This document shows positions 54,601 through 63,996 of a stretch of DNA of 64,000 bases, one piece after another (the stretch's first letter is position 1; each line of letters starts with the position of its first letter). The stretch spans positions 66,889-130,888 of the forward strand of contig CALMVQ010000164.1 of the NCBI GenBank assembly GCA_937873135.1, given 5' to 3'. A program made the translations under genes and the position numbers. Origin of the DNA: an uncultured Scytonema sp. Its GTDB lineage: Bacteria; Cyanobacteriota; Cyanobacteriia; Cyanobacteriales; Nostocaceae. The notes beneath the pieces were generated by a model, which saw only the letters and a list, made by a program, of their open reading frames with translations, had not been told where the DNA came from and did no database searches.

Positions 54601-56533
54601 CATCAGAAGCTGCGGCAGCAAATAAAATCTCCTCTAACGCCTTCGCTGCGTCTTGCTCAACTCTAGGATTAAATTCGCCTTCTTCAGTGCTCTGCTCCCA
54701 GAAGCTACTCAAATCGTCTTCTTGCCGAGAAAATGTTGCAGCTTGAGATTGTGCTTCCAATAAGTCATCACTTGAGTCATTAACAGAGATAGGACTGAGT
54801 TCTTCTTCTGTTTGGGCCAACAAATCTAACAATGCTCCGACCTGAGATTGAGCTTCCAATAAGTCATCACTTGACTCACTAACAGAGATAGGGCTGAGTT
54901 CTGCTGTTTCCGGTAACAAATCTGGCAAAGACAAAATCTCGTCCTTAAACAAATCTTGCAAAAAGATTTCGTCTAAGTGAGGAATAGGAGACTCCAATTC
55001 AGTGTGAGCGCTAAGAGCATTTTCGTTAGTTACATCGACATTAGTAGTTTCTTGAAATAAGTCATCAAAACTACTTTCAAATTTTATAGACAGTTCTATA
55101 TTAGCATTTGTCTCTGGTTGTAATTGAGTGACTTTGTTATACTCAAAGATGCTTGGATTATTTTCACGATTTTGTGTTTCTTTCTCTTCTTCCAATAATT
55201 CCTCACCAAACAACTGCATTATAGTTGCCTCTTCCTTTGCAGTTATTTGACTTTGTTGACCTTCAAATAAAAACTTAAATTCGCTATCTGCATCCTCATC
55301 CTTGCTGCTTTTCAAATCAATTCTTATTTTCTCTATTGAGGAAATATCTAAAATTTCCACCTGTTCCCAAGTTCCATCTAATTCAGAAGTCTCTCCTTCA
55401 AACAAATCGGCGAGGGAATTTAATTCTGCTATTCCTACCTCTGGTTCATACGAATCAAAACTGCTCGTGTTGGCAGGTGTGTTGTCAACGTAATAGTTTA
55501 GTTGGTCTGACAGTTCTGATAAAGTTGTAATACGATCTTGTGCTTGAATCTCAATGTCTGTATTTTTAGAGCCTTCTAAAATAGTAGAGATTGTTTGTGG
55601 AATTTCATCATGTACATCAAGAATATTCGTAGATCCGACTAGCTTTGATGCACTTGTCATTGTTAAGACATTTTCTTCGGATTCATCCACAGAATCAATA
55701 GATATTTCTAATAATTCAATCTCTTGAATTTTAATGAGTGATTCTAGAGGCTGATTAATAACGATTTCTGTTTGTCTACCAGCTAGAACTAATTCGAGAG
55801 CTTGTTTAATTTCTGTAATAACAATTTTGGCTAAAGTCAAATAGGTATTCTCTGGATTGGCGATCGCACTTCCGGCTAAGCTACACAACCGACACCAATG
55901 AGACCAATTCAATTCTTCACCAAGTCTGACTAAATGATAACAGCACTCTTGAAGATTTTGCCGAGTTTCAGGTGTTGCTGTTTGCTTAAAAAGTTGCAAC
56001 ATTTCCCGCAGTATTTGGATTACTTGGGTTTGAATGTGCTGTCTTCGCTCGCTTTCGTTAATAGTTACTCCTACTACAGTTGGAGTACTGGTTGTTACTT
56101 CTGCATTTCCTTGTTTTACAAGAACCTCTAAATATTCGTGTAGCCATTTAAAGACTGGTTCGGCTTCTGCCATCAAAGCATTAGCTGTCTCTTCTGAAAG
56201 ACCAATAGGTCCCTCTAATTGCTCTAACAGGGCTTTCAGAGTATCAGATACACCGAGAAACAAAGACTCTAACTTTTGGTCAACCCGAATAGGGTGTTCT
56301 TTCAAAACTTTAAAACAGTCTTCCAGACGGTGAGAGGTTTGCTGAATGCTACTCAAACCGAGCATTGCCGCTCCTCCCTTAATCGAGTGAGCCGCTCGAA
56401 AGACTTCGTTAATCGTCTCCGAGTCGTCAAGGGTACTTTGGAGATTTAACAACCCCTGCTCAATCGTGTTCAGGTGGTCTTTTGATTCCTCAATGAAGTA
56501 ACCTAAAATACGTTGTTGTTGTTCATGCAACAT
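51620..56533 (-). CDS. hmpE: CheA-type hybrid histidine kinase (Hpt, CheA kinase, CheW, REC); HmpE/PilL-like
   Basis: HSIKGGAAMLG (Hpt), LMHLLNNAIAHGIETPEERL and GRGVGLDVVRTRI (kinase), CheW-like region, C-terminal REC VLIIDDSITVRELLS...FTKPY; locus context. Confidence 0.88.
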   Translation of the reverse strand: MLHEQQQRILGYFIEESKDHLNTIEQGLLNLQSTLDDSETINEVFRAAHSIKGGAAMLGLSSIQQTSHRLEDCFKVLKEHPIRVDQKLESLFLGVSDTLKALLEQLEGPIGLSEETANALMAEAEPVFKWLHEYLEVLVKQGNAEVTTSTPTVVGVTINESERRQHIQTQVIQILREMLQLFKQTATPETRQNLQECCYHLVRLGEELNWSHWCRLCSLAGSAIANPENTYLTLAKIVITEIKQALELVLAGRQTEIVINQPLESLIKIQEIELLEISIDSVDESEENVLTMTSASKLVGSTNILDVHDEIPQTISTILEGSKNTDIEIQAQDRITTLSELSDQLNYYVDNTPANTSSFDSYEPEVGIAELNSLADLFEGETSELDGTWEQVEILDISSIEKIRIDLKSSKDEDADSEFKFLFEGQQSQITAKEEATIMQLFGEELLEEEKETQNRENNPSIFEYNKVTQLQPETNANIELSIKFESSFDDLFQETTNVDVTNENALSAHTELESPIPHLDEIFLQDLFKDEILSLPDLLPETAELSPISVSESSDDLLEAQSQVGALLDLLAQTEEELSPISVNDSSDDLLEAQSQAATFSRQEDDLSSFWEQSTEEGEFNPRVEQDAAKALEEILFAAAASDDIFGNDREPILSNSASLNLENLEIDFQLEEQLDMLFPLETEDELFRELAPSNSTSSTVDNEINSQQQGWLLNSGNPSTTQAPEVLDFTPEFTNLLGDNSIDSSPLPSLEVQDSHKGNSKLSESREDTDIWSENPFWFHTLEVESDETLPVLLENLPTTRLNDIELDSIDNPFTVHSLVENSLPILDDVLAEEMTLPDKEKQESTVVKSVQAIEESTVFEDSIKDFQELLDTQPELESLEAAISPIEAQIIENEMAVLSYIREQAAETEQEEMIDGASVADEFAELDELLKQEAALSAMPEQEIAATEELLVGVSQVPLNAASWDSQNHFQELEQMVKGDLARPPVTRTLRFEQLMKVPVKHFDDLSNLVGELVVNRNTLEQDQERLRQSLDNLLSQVQQLSDVGSRMQELYERSLLEASLLASRKNTGFGSNSDKDRGFSELEMDRFTPFHSLSQEMIEMIVRVRESASDIDFVTEETERVARQFRQVTTQLQEGITRSRMEPFTEIITPLERGVREGAIRCGKQAKLVIEGQDSLIDKMILEHLKNPLMHLLNNAIAHGIETPEERLASSKPAMGVITVRAFHQGNQTIISVGDDGAGIDLEGVKAKAINRGMMTLEQAKIMSVVEVYNLLFQAGFSTKDQADDLAGRGVGLDVVRTRISEIRGTITIDSTVGKGTTFTIRLPLTLSICKALCCVSDKARIAFPMDGVEDTLDIHVKNVQQIADGRKLIPWRDTLLPFQPLKELLTLNRQLSRGSVYSGNRDDDMISVVVVRSANTLIALQVDQVLNEQEIAIKQFEGPAPKPVGVAGATVLGDGRIMPIADVLEILDIFQGRISKQPGVNLWDGKVTSITPDIPPVKIEPTVLIIDDSITVRELLSLTFNKAGYRVEQARDGQEAWDKLRSGLPCDIVFCDIEMPRCDGLELLSRIRKDPNLNHLPIAMLTSRGADKHRQMAIQLGASGYFTKPYLEEALLEAAGRMVKGEKLVVPLTGSN

Positions 56534-56540
56534 AATTAAC

Positions 56541-56603
56541 AGTTATGAATTATGAGTTATGAATTATGAGTTATAAGTTAGGAGTTAGGGGTTATTAGTT
56601 GTG
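56541..56603. repeat. Heptamer tandem repeat (agttatg/aattatg, 9 units)
   Basis: agttatg-aattatg-agttatg-aattatg-agttata-agttagg-agttagg-ggttatt-agttgtg. Confidence 0.85.
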
Positions 56604-56636
56604 ATTTTTATTCTTCACTCCGCACCTCCTAACTTC

Positions 56637-56666
56637 TGTACAGACGCGACATAGCGCATCTGTACA
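56637..56666. repeat. Palindrome tgtacagacgcgacatagcgcatctgtaca
   Basis: Near-perfect inverted repeat; shares the agacgcga core with 13942-13961. Confidence 0.7.
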
Positions 56667-56667
56667 T

Positions 56668-58683
56668 TTACCTCGATTCAGCCGTTTCCACCCGGAAGCG
56701 TTCAACCGAAGCTATCAAGTCACCAGACACACCCACCAAATGTTGCAAGGCACCAGAAACTCGTTGTGCTTCTTGAGAAGTTTCTTGCGCCGTTAATTCC
56801 ACAGATTGCATCACCTGAGCAACAGCACGCGAGGTTTCTGTCTGTTCCTCTGTGTTATTAGTAATAGATCCTACTAGAATATCGATGCGATTTGCTACTT
56901 GAATAATGTTTTCTAGTGATCGCTTGGCTTCTTCTGCCAATTTTGTGCCTTTAATGACTTGTTGTGTGCCTTCTTCCATTGCAGTCATTACAGAGCCTGT
57001 TTCGCTTTGGATCTGCATCACAATTTGCTCAATTTCCTTCAATGATTTAGCCGATCTATCTGCCAATTGGCGGACTTCATCAGCTACAATTGCAAACCCC
57101 CGTCCAGCTTCTCCAGCTCGTGCCGCTTCAATACTCGCATTGAGTGCCAACAAATTTGTTCTTGAGGCAATCTGAGAAATCAATGCCACAATTTTAGAAA
57201 TTTCTTGGGATGATTCTGCCAATCGCTTTACTTTCCGGGTTGTTTCTGCCACAGTTTCCCGAATTTCTAAAATCCCAGCCACTGTATTCTCCACCGCTTC
57301 CCCACCTTTAAGGGCGATCTCATTGGCGTTACGGGCAACCTCTTCGGCTTCCCGTGCTGCTTCTGCGACTCGTTGAATCGAGTCAGTCATCACCTGTACA
57401 GAGGAGAGCGTGACTGCTAATTCTTCTGCCTGTCGTAAGGCGTCTGTAGACAAGGCTCTGGCAAAGGTTTCGGAATTCGTTGCCCCTTTCGTCACTTCCC
57501 GTGCTGCGACTTTCACTTGTTGTACAATATCCCGCAGGTTTTGAATTGTCAGGTTAAAAGCATCAGCAACTGCTCCAAGTACGTCAGCTGTTACCTCAGC
57601 TTGCACCGTCAAATCTCCCCTGGCTGCTCCTTCTACATCGTCTAGTAGGCGAATCACTTGCCGTTGCAGGTTTTCTTTTGCCTCCTCTTGTTCTTGAGCT
57701 TTGCGTGTCGCTTCATTGGTTGTTGTAAAAACAACACGAGCCATCTCATTGAAGCCTGTAGCTAACTGCCCGAATTCATCTTCTGAATACACGGTTGCTT
57801 GGACATTTAAATTTCCTTGCCGCACAGCATCAAATTGAGCTTGCAAGTCCTTAGTTGTGCGGCGAATTTGCCAGATTGTCAGATTTCCCATCAAACCGGT
57901 CGTCGCAAAACTGGCTATTCCAGCTGCTAATGTCATTGCCCAACCTGTATTTCTGATTGACTCCCGTTGTTGAGGTGGAGATAAGTTAGCTGCGGCAAAG
58001 CTGACTCCAGCAACAACGATTGCTGATAATACACCCACAGCACCAGCGATGAACCATTGCTTTCTTTCTAGGGGAGCATTTTCTAACGGTGCGAGAAAAC
58101 CTTGCTCAATACTAATCTGAGGTTCTATCTTCCTTGCATCTGTTGGAATAGAGACTGGAATGGCTTCAGGTGAAGCACTTATACTGAATAACTCAGAACA
58201 CCGATTGTTTTCAGCACTTAACAACCACTCTCCCCGCAAAAAGGAAGCCATAGTATCAGGCACATGAGTCGGTGCCATCAAATGCTGTACATCAAGCCAA
58301 TGCATACTGCCTATTTTCTCTACCGCCAAACCCACTATTGTTTCTTGTTCTTCAATGGCAATCACCTGGATCTCTGAGCGATCCGTGTTTAATGCCGTTG
58401 CTTCTCCTAGAAATTGACCCAAATCTGCTACCCAAATGACTCTACCTCGTAAATTTAGGGTACCCAAAAGTAAAGGAGAAGCATTAGGAATCGGGGTGAT
58501 TTTATCAGGACTCAGTTCGATAACCTCTCGAATGCCCGTGGCTAGTAGTGCAAACTCCTGATGCGAGGAAATGTAAAACCTCAAATATAACTCACCTTCA
58601 GGACTTTCTACTTGTAGTTCGGGACGGAAGTGATCTTCACTACCTCCTAAAAAGTCAGGTTTACTAACCATATAAGCATTCAT
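56668..58683 (-). CDS. CheW-MCP fusion: N-terminal CheW domain, two TM helices, HAMP, methyl-accepting signalling domain (HmpC/HmpD-like)
   Basis: Residues ~27-170 CheW-like ([26 protein letters not shown]...[23 protein letters not shown]); C-terminal MCP hairpin [35 protein letters not shown]. Confidence 0.88.
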   Translation of the reverse strand: MNAYMVSKPDFLGGSEDHFRPELQVESPEGELYLRFYISSHQEFALLATGIREVIELSPDKITPIPNASPLLLGTLNLRGRVIWVADLGQFLGEATALNTDRSEIQVIAIEEQETIVGLAVEKIGSMHWLDVQHLMAPTHVPDTMASFLRGEWLLSAENNRCSELFSISASPEAIPVSIPTDARKIEPQISIEQGFLAPLENAPLERKQWFIAGAVGVLSAIVVAGVSFAAANLSPPQQRESIRNTGWAMTLAAGIASFATTGLMGNLTIWQIRRTTKDLQAQFDAVRQGNLNVQATVYSEDEFGQLATGFNEMARVVFTTTNEATRKAQEQEEAKENLQRQVIRLLDDVEGAARGDLTVQAEVTADVLGAVADAFNLTIQNLRDIVQQVKVAAREVTKGATNSETFARALSTDALRQAEELAVTLSSVQVMTDSIQRVAEAAREAEEVARNANEIALKGGEAVENTVAGILEIRETVAETTRKVKRLAESSQEISKIVALISQIASRTNLLALNASIEAARAGEAGRGFAIVADEVRQLADRSAKSLKEIEQIVMQIQSETGSVMTAMEEGTQQVIKGTKLAEEAKRSLENIIQVANRIDILVGSITNNTEEQTETSRAVAQVMQSVELTAQETSQEAQRVSGALQHLVGVSGDLIASVERFRVETAESR

Positions 58684-58685
58684 CC

Positions 58686-59051
58686 TTATCCTCGCAGCAG
58701 TTGTTTGACAGTTCCCACCAACTCGGTAGGTTGAAAAGGTTTGGCTATATAAGCATCTGCACCCTGCTTCATACCCCAGTAGCGATCAAATTCTTCACCT
58801 TTGGAAGAACACATCACCACTGGGACATTTTGAGTTTTTGGATCGGACTTTAACCGACGGCAAACTTCGTAGCCATTCATTCGGGGCATGACAATATCTA
58901 ACACCACTAAATCGGGAGGCGTTGTTTGAATGGTTTCCAACGCTTCTACTCCATCTTTAGCATGGGTAACTGTTAAGCCACTGGCTTTGAGGAGATCTGT
59001 AATCATCTCCCTTTGAGCGATACTATCTTCCACAATCAGAACTTTACTCAT
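58686..59051 (-). CDS. hmpB: CheY-like single-domain response regulator (HmpB/PilH-like)
   Basis: [15 protein letters not shown]...[22 protein letters not shown]...AYIAKPF; locus context. Confidence 0.88.
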   Translation of the reverse strand: MSKVLIVEDSIAQREMITDLLKASGLTVTHAKDGVEALETIQTTPPDLVVLDIVMPRMNGYEVCRRLKSDPKTQNVPVVMCSSKGEEFDRYWGMKQGADAYIAKPFQPTELVGTVKQLLRG

Positions 59052-59261
59052 AAAATCCTTAATCTACCTCAGTCATGTAGACGTTCCCATTTGGCACTTT
59101 CCCTGGTCTCTCTGCAAGCATTCGTTGTATAAATTTATTCTATTCCTGAAATAATTTACTAGATGGAGAAAATTTTATCTTTTTACCTTATGGCATGAGA
59201 TTCTTCGATGCCCTCTACCTTCTTAATGAGGCAGGGTGGTTCTGCGATTATATTTGTTACC

Positions 59262-60503
59262 TCATATGATTGTTGGATCAACAACCCTGGTATCTTTTCT
59301 ATCACTCCTCACAATACTACAGTTAAGATATTTTTCTACTAACATGACTAACTCAGCATTTCCAAACGGCTTTGTCAGATAATCTGTCGCCCCAACCATT
59401 CTGGCCTTAGCTTGATCGATAAACCTATTGTGACTAGTGAGCATAATAATTGGCACCAGTTGAAACACTGTAGAATGCCTTAGCATTGAGCAGATCTCGT
59501 ACCCATTTAATTCCGACATGCTTGTGTCGCACAAAATTAAATCTGGTTTGAATTGAAAAACGAGACTCAGCGCCTCCAGAGGATTCGTGAGTGTTATCAC
59601 TTCATAGCCATGTGGCTTTAGAATAGACTTTACGGTTTCACAGACGGCGATCACATTGTCAATACAGACGATACGTGTTTTTTGACGATCCTCAAAATCA
59701 AGAGGACGATCTGAGTAAATACCATTTGACTTCACTGAAGGAACAAGTTGCACCCAACCTTGTTCCACGTATGGATATATTGCCTTGGCAACCGTCACAA
59801 TATCTCGATCAATATAACGTGCTAGTTGACGTAGAGATGTTTTGCCATCCACCCAATGCTGAAGCTTATTCACCGTTGCTTTTGGTAGTGCGTGGCTCAA
59901 TTGAATGAGATTGGTCAGTACCGGAAATTGATCTGGAGACTGAATATGTGGATATAATTGCTTCCACTCTTGCAATTGCTTAATCATTTTGGTCAAAATG
60001 GGTGCAATCTCCAAAGTTGTCAGTTGTGGAGCAAGTGCCGAACCATGCTGAAAAATAAAGCTGCCTTGATGCAAACTTAGCAGGTCAAAAAGTATTTCGT
60101 GTACAAGGCTGAATACTATACCACGAGCTTGGCTTGGGTTGATAATATTTTGCTCTAAAAGCATCCATAAATACCCGTATTCTGGCATATTCAGCGATTC
60201 TAAGGAAATTAGCTGTCTTTGGTCGATTTGCATCTTCACTCGGTAACGATGCAAGTAATGACCCACCCGCGATAAACTGCTATCACCGTCACTGGCATAG
60301 ACAATTTGACCGTTGAGAAAAAAGACGAACCAAGACTGTTGTCTAAACGAGGAGGAAAGTCGATGGCTGAAAGCCTTTTCTCCATTAGTTTTATCAGTCT
60401 TGTCAAAAATGTCGGTTTCAACAAACAACACTCCGGTTCGCTGTCCCAACTCAATCAGTTGCAGGATACTGCGAATATCGATTTCATTTAAAATTCCCTG
60501 CAT
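59262..60503 (-). CDS. hmpA: PatA-family response regulator (PATAN domain + REC; HmpA/PilG-like)
   Basis: N-terminal MQGILNEIDIRSILQLIELGQRTGVLFVE (PATAN); C-terminal REC DLILCDTSMSELNGYEI...YLTKPFG. Confidence 0.85.
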   Translation of the reverse strand: MQGILNEIDIRSILQLIELGQRTGVLFVETDIFDKTDKTNGEKAFSHRLSSSFRQQSWFVFFLNGQIVYASDGDSSLSRVGHYLHRYRVKMQIDQRQLISLESLNMPEYGYLWMLLEQNIINPSQARGIVFSLVHEILFDLLSLHQGSFIFQHGSALAPQLTTLEIAPILTKMIKQLQEWKQLYPHIQSPDQFPVLTNLIQLSHALPKATVNKLQHWVDGKTSLRQLARYIDRDIVTVAKAIYPYVEQGWVQLVPSVKSNGIYSDRPLDFEDRQKTRIVCIDNVIAVCETVKSILKPHGYEVITLTNPLEALSLVFQFKPDLILCDTSMSELNGYEICSMLRHSTVFQLVPIIMLTSHNRFIDQAKARMVGATDYLTKPFGNAELVMLVEKYLNCSIVRSDRKDTRVVDPTII

Positions 60504-60906
60504 TTAGCCGAAAAGCTCTCCTTGTAATTTCTTTTACATCACTTGTTTATTCTGCCCTGCAAATGAGAGAAATGGGGAATGAGTCATGCCTCATAAATTC
60601 TTACCAATTACCGACTCTTGATCAACAGAGTGACTATCCCAACTCGATCCAAAACCATTTATCTTAAAAATTTTAAGAGACTTTGAATAACCCAGTGATA
60701 ATACGGTAGTCATGACATTAAGAATAAGTACAAAATGTTAAAGATGTAAGAAGTCGATTCTCTAAAATTCGACACGTGACATTTTGATTTATAAAGAGTT
60801 TTGTCTGTCTTATTTTCCATAACTCAGGTTCAACAAGACTAGTGAAACCCATATTTTAAGTATTAATCATAACAGTGGTATCAAGTACACAAAAGGATTA
60901 TAGAGT

Positions 60907-62646
60907 GTGCTGTATTTAGCAGAAGTACAAAAACAGAAAGGCGGCTTGCTCGGTGGTGGCGGTAAAACTGAACTGAAACTGCTAGCTTGTCAGCGAACCG
61001 ACCAGAGTTGGAGTACTGTGTCGGAAGAAGTCATCGGTACTGAGGAAGCTAGCAAATTAAACGATGGCGTACTCATACTGGTTGAACTGAATCCGAATCG
61101 TCAAGTGCAACGGATTCAAGAAGCCGGGCGTCCACTAGTTAACATTTTGCAAAATTTTTCCCGGCAGTTAGAAAAATTTAAGGTCAAAGAAGAAGAGATC
61201 AATCAGTGGAAGCAGTCACTTACGTTTCAAGCGCAAGAACTAAACCATCGCGAAATGGATATGGAAGCACGTTTGGAACAACTGCAAAACATGGAGGATG
61301 AGTTTCAAAACTTAGAAGCACAAAAACAGGAAGTTGAGACATCCCGCACAGGCATTGAGCGACTGCAAGAAGAAATTGAGCGCAAGCGTCAGGAACTCGA
61401 AGGCGCTTGGGAGCATTTGCACGGTGAGCAACGTCTCCTCGAGGAGTTTAAAGCAGAATATCAACAAAAAGCTGGATTGGACGAGCAGCAAAGTCGAGTT
61501 CTAAGTGAGTTACTAGACAGCCTCTCCAATAGCGTTGCTCCCACAGAAATAGTCCGGGAACACCTCAATCTTGCCTTTGAAATCGTCAAAAATCAGCAAG
61601 TTTTTCTTGAACCATACTCCCAACAACTACAGCTGCAAAAAACTACAGTTAACGAACAACAGTTGGAAGTTGACCGTCTGTCACAATTATTGGTAGAGAG
61701 CCAAAATGAATGGCAGCAAGCTCAAAATTCTCTGGAACAACAAACTTCCCAGTTGAAAGTGAATACAGCCGATTTCAACAGCAAGCAAGAGTATGTGCGG
61801 ATGTTGAAAGAGCAGTTGCATTACCAGCAAGAGTTATCCGAGCAAATTCGCTCCTCGGTGGCAATTTCTGGTAATAGGGTGAAAACTCAGCAAGTTGATG
61901 TGAATGCTTTGGAGAAAATGCCTGTAGAAGAACTGCAAAAGTTGGTGCAAGACTTGCAGGAAAAGTTGGGGATTGACTCTAGTTTCGTTAACGATCAAGA
62001 ACTTGAACTTACATACAAGCAAAAAACTATTGAAGAATTACAAAAGAAGATACAGCAAGCATCAGAGCTAGATCTCAATAGTTTAGAAGCTGAACTAGTA
62101 GATGAAAAAGATCTCTACCGAATGCTGAATGAAACTTTGGTGGGACAACGTCGTAATTTATTAGAGCGTGAGGAGTTTATCAAGCAACACCAAGTTGTAC
62201 TGTCTTGGCGACAAGGAAATTCTCTTGTTTTTGGACTTGAAGAGCAAAAAATTGATTTAAAACCAATTCTTTTGCAAATAGAAACGTATCAACAACAATA
62301 TTCCGAAGAAATAGAAAACCTAGAAGTTGAGATGGCTCAGATACTTGCCAGTATCGAGCAAACACAACTTATTGTTGAGAGAGAAACTCAAGAACAGCAG
62401 ATGAAGCGCCAAGAACTCCTTTCCATCGAACAAAACTTGTTGTCCCTACAAACAACAACTGCTGAATCTTGGGGTCGGGTTCATCTTTATCAAGAGGTAC
62501 TACAACCCATGCAAGATGGGCTGAATGGGTTACAGCAGAAGTTACTTGGAATTGCTGAAGCTTTGGCGCAAGTCCAAGTCACTGGTGATTATCAACTCCA
62601 AGCTGTAACTCAAATGCGCCAAACTATCCTCAGTCTGATAGAATGA
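60907..62646 (+). CDS. hmpF: HmpF-like coiled-coil motility protein
   Basis: MLYLAEVQKQKGGLLGGGGKTELKLLACQRTDQSWSTVSEEVI N-terminus followed by long coiled-coil; divergent from the hmp genes; GTG start. Confidence 0.8.
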   Translation: MLYLAEVQKQKGGLLGGGGKTELKLLACQRTDQSWSTVSEEVIGTEEASKLNDGVLILVELNPNRQVQRIQEAGRPLVNILQNFSRQLEKFKVKEEEINQWKQSLTFQAQELNHREMDMEARLEQLQNMEDEFQNLEAQKQEVETSRTGIERLQEEIERKRQELEGAWEHLHGEQRLLEEFKAEYQQKAGLDEQQSRVLSELLDSLSNSVAPTEIVREHLNLAFEIVKNQQVFLEPYSQQLQLQKTTVNEQQLEVDRLSQLLVESQNEWQQAQNSLEQQTSQLKVNTADFNSKQEYVRMLKEQLHYQQELSEQIRSSVAISGNRVKTQQVDVNALEKMPVEELQKLVQDLQEKLGIDSSFVNDQELELTYKQKTIEELQKKIQQASELDLNSLEAELVDEKDLYRMLNETLVGQRRNLLEREEFIKQHQVVLSWRQGNSLVFGLEEQKIDLKPILLQIETYQQQYSEEIENLEVEMAQILASIEQTQLIVERETQEQQMKRQELLSIEQNLLSLQTTTAESWGRVHLYQEVLQPMQDGLNGLQQKLLGIAEALAQVQVTGDYQLQAVTQMRQTILSLIE

Positions 62647-62727
62647 GCAGGAGCCAATTGCATGCCACGCCATTCGTATGTTTGCTGTAGCAACATTTGT
62701 ACAGCAGAACTTCGTTCAGTTATTCTT

Positions 62728-63777
62728 TTATTGAATAACAATCCAATCGCCTTCTGCTTTAGCTGTCATACCACCAGGAAATGGATCTGTTTGCGAACGG
62801 TTTGGTGCTGTGATTAGTGCTGTGAGTTTTTCGATGTGCTCAAAACTAGGGGCAGTATTTAGTTCTTGTTGCAATATTTGACGCATGACACGACGTTGTA
62901 GCGCCAATGGTGCTTTCTGTAGTACACGACGATTTAGGCGTAAGGGTAATGGAGAGTCGAAAATTCCTTCCTTCTCTCCCTCATTACCTTTACTCCACTC
63001 TCTAACGCTCGCTTGTTCTCTCAACAGTTGAGCCGCTTGTTCTAAATATTCCACCTCTGCTTGTAAGAGTTCTGCTGTTTGGGCTAAAGCTGATTCAACT
63101 TGGGGGTTGAAATTTTCTTGCAAATATGGTATCAACTCTTGACGAATGCGGTTGCGAGCGTATTTCTTATCTTGATTTGTGGAATCTTCCCAAATTGGTA
63201 GTTGGAAGTCTTGACAAAACTGTCCTGTTTGTGTACGAGTTATTTCTAAAAGTGGACGTACTAAAACAATGCCATCAGTTAATGAGCGTTGCCAACCTAA
63301 AGCTTGTAAACCGTCTGCACCAGTGCCACGAATTAAATTGTAGAGTAGGGTTTCCGCGCGATCGCTCTGATTATGACCTGTCACAATGCTTTTGTAGTGA
63401 TTGCTATTCGCGATCGCGCCTATTGCTTGATACCGCCAATTACGTGCCGCAGCTTCACTATTTATCGGTTCTGTCGCAGTTTGTAAATAAAATGATATTC
63501 CCCAACTTGCAGCGAGACTTTCTACATAGTTGGCATTCGCTTGCGAGTCAGGACGCCAACGATGATCGCAGTGGGCAATAGCTAAATGCCATCCCCACTT
63601 TGGTTGTAAATCTAACAGTAATTTCATCAAACACAGAGAATCCTGTCCACCGGAAACAGCAACTAATAACCGCTCGTTGCGTTCAAAGAGGTGGCGCGAG
63701 CGAATAGTTCGGTGTATTTTTGCATGAAGCGCAGTCCATTCCATTTCGTTCCAAGATTGAGTAGCGATCGCCCCCAA
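62728..63777 (-). CDS. tilS: tRNA(Ile)-lysidine synthetase
   Basis: LLVAVSGGQDSLCLMKLLLDL PP-loop, AIAHCDHRWRPDS, GHNQSDRAETLLYNLIRGTGADGL. Confidence 0.95.
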   Translation of the reverse strand: MGAIATQSWNEMEWTALHAKIHRTIRSRHLFERNERLLVAVSGGQDSLCLMKLLLDLQPKWGWHLAIAHCDHRWRPDSQANANYVESLAASWGISFYLQTATEPINSEAAARNWRYQAIGAIANSNHYKSIVTGHNQSDRAETLLYNLIRGTGADGLQALGWQRSLTDGIVLVRPLLEITRTQTGQFCQDFQLPIWEDSTNQDKKYARNRIRQELIPYLQENFNPQVESALAQTAELLQAEVEYLEQAAQLLREQASVREWSKGNEGEKEGIFDSPLPLRLNRRVLQKAPLALQRRVMRQILQQELNTAPSFEHIEKLTALITAPNRSQTDPFPGGMTAKAEGDWIVIQ

Positions 63778-63947
63778 TGCCTGTAAATATTTATTTATAA
63801 TTTTATTATGCGAATCCGCAGCCTATAGCACTCAAGAGCGCGAAAATTCTGAGAAGCTCCCGATACCGAACAACCACTCAAGGCTTGGTATGATGAAGTC
63901 TTTGGTCTAAAATGGGATATTCTGACAAACATCAAAAGCACCTATCT

Positions 63948-63996
63948 TAAAAAGTAAAAAGTAAAAAGTAAAAAGTAAAAAGTAAAAAGTAAAAAG
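63948..63996. repeat. Heptamer tandem repeat (taaaaag x7)
   Basis: Seven exact taaaaag units at the window edge. Confidence 0.95.

Noticed and set aside
51917-56333. Plus-strand ORFs of up to 125 aa inside the CheA-like gene
   Set aside because: Antisense to clear Hpt/CheA/REC coding sequence
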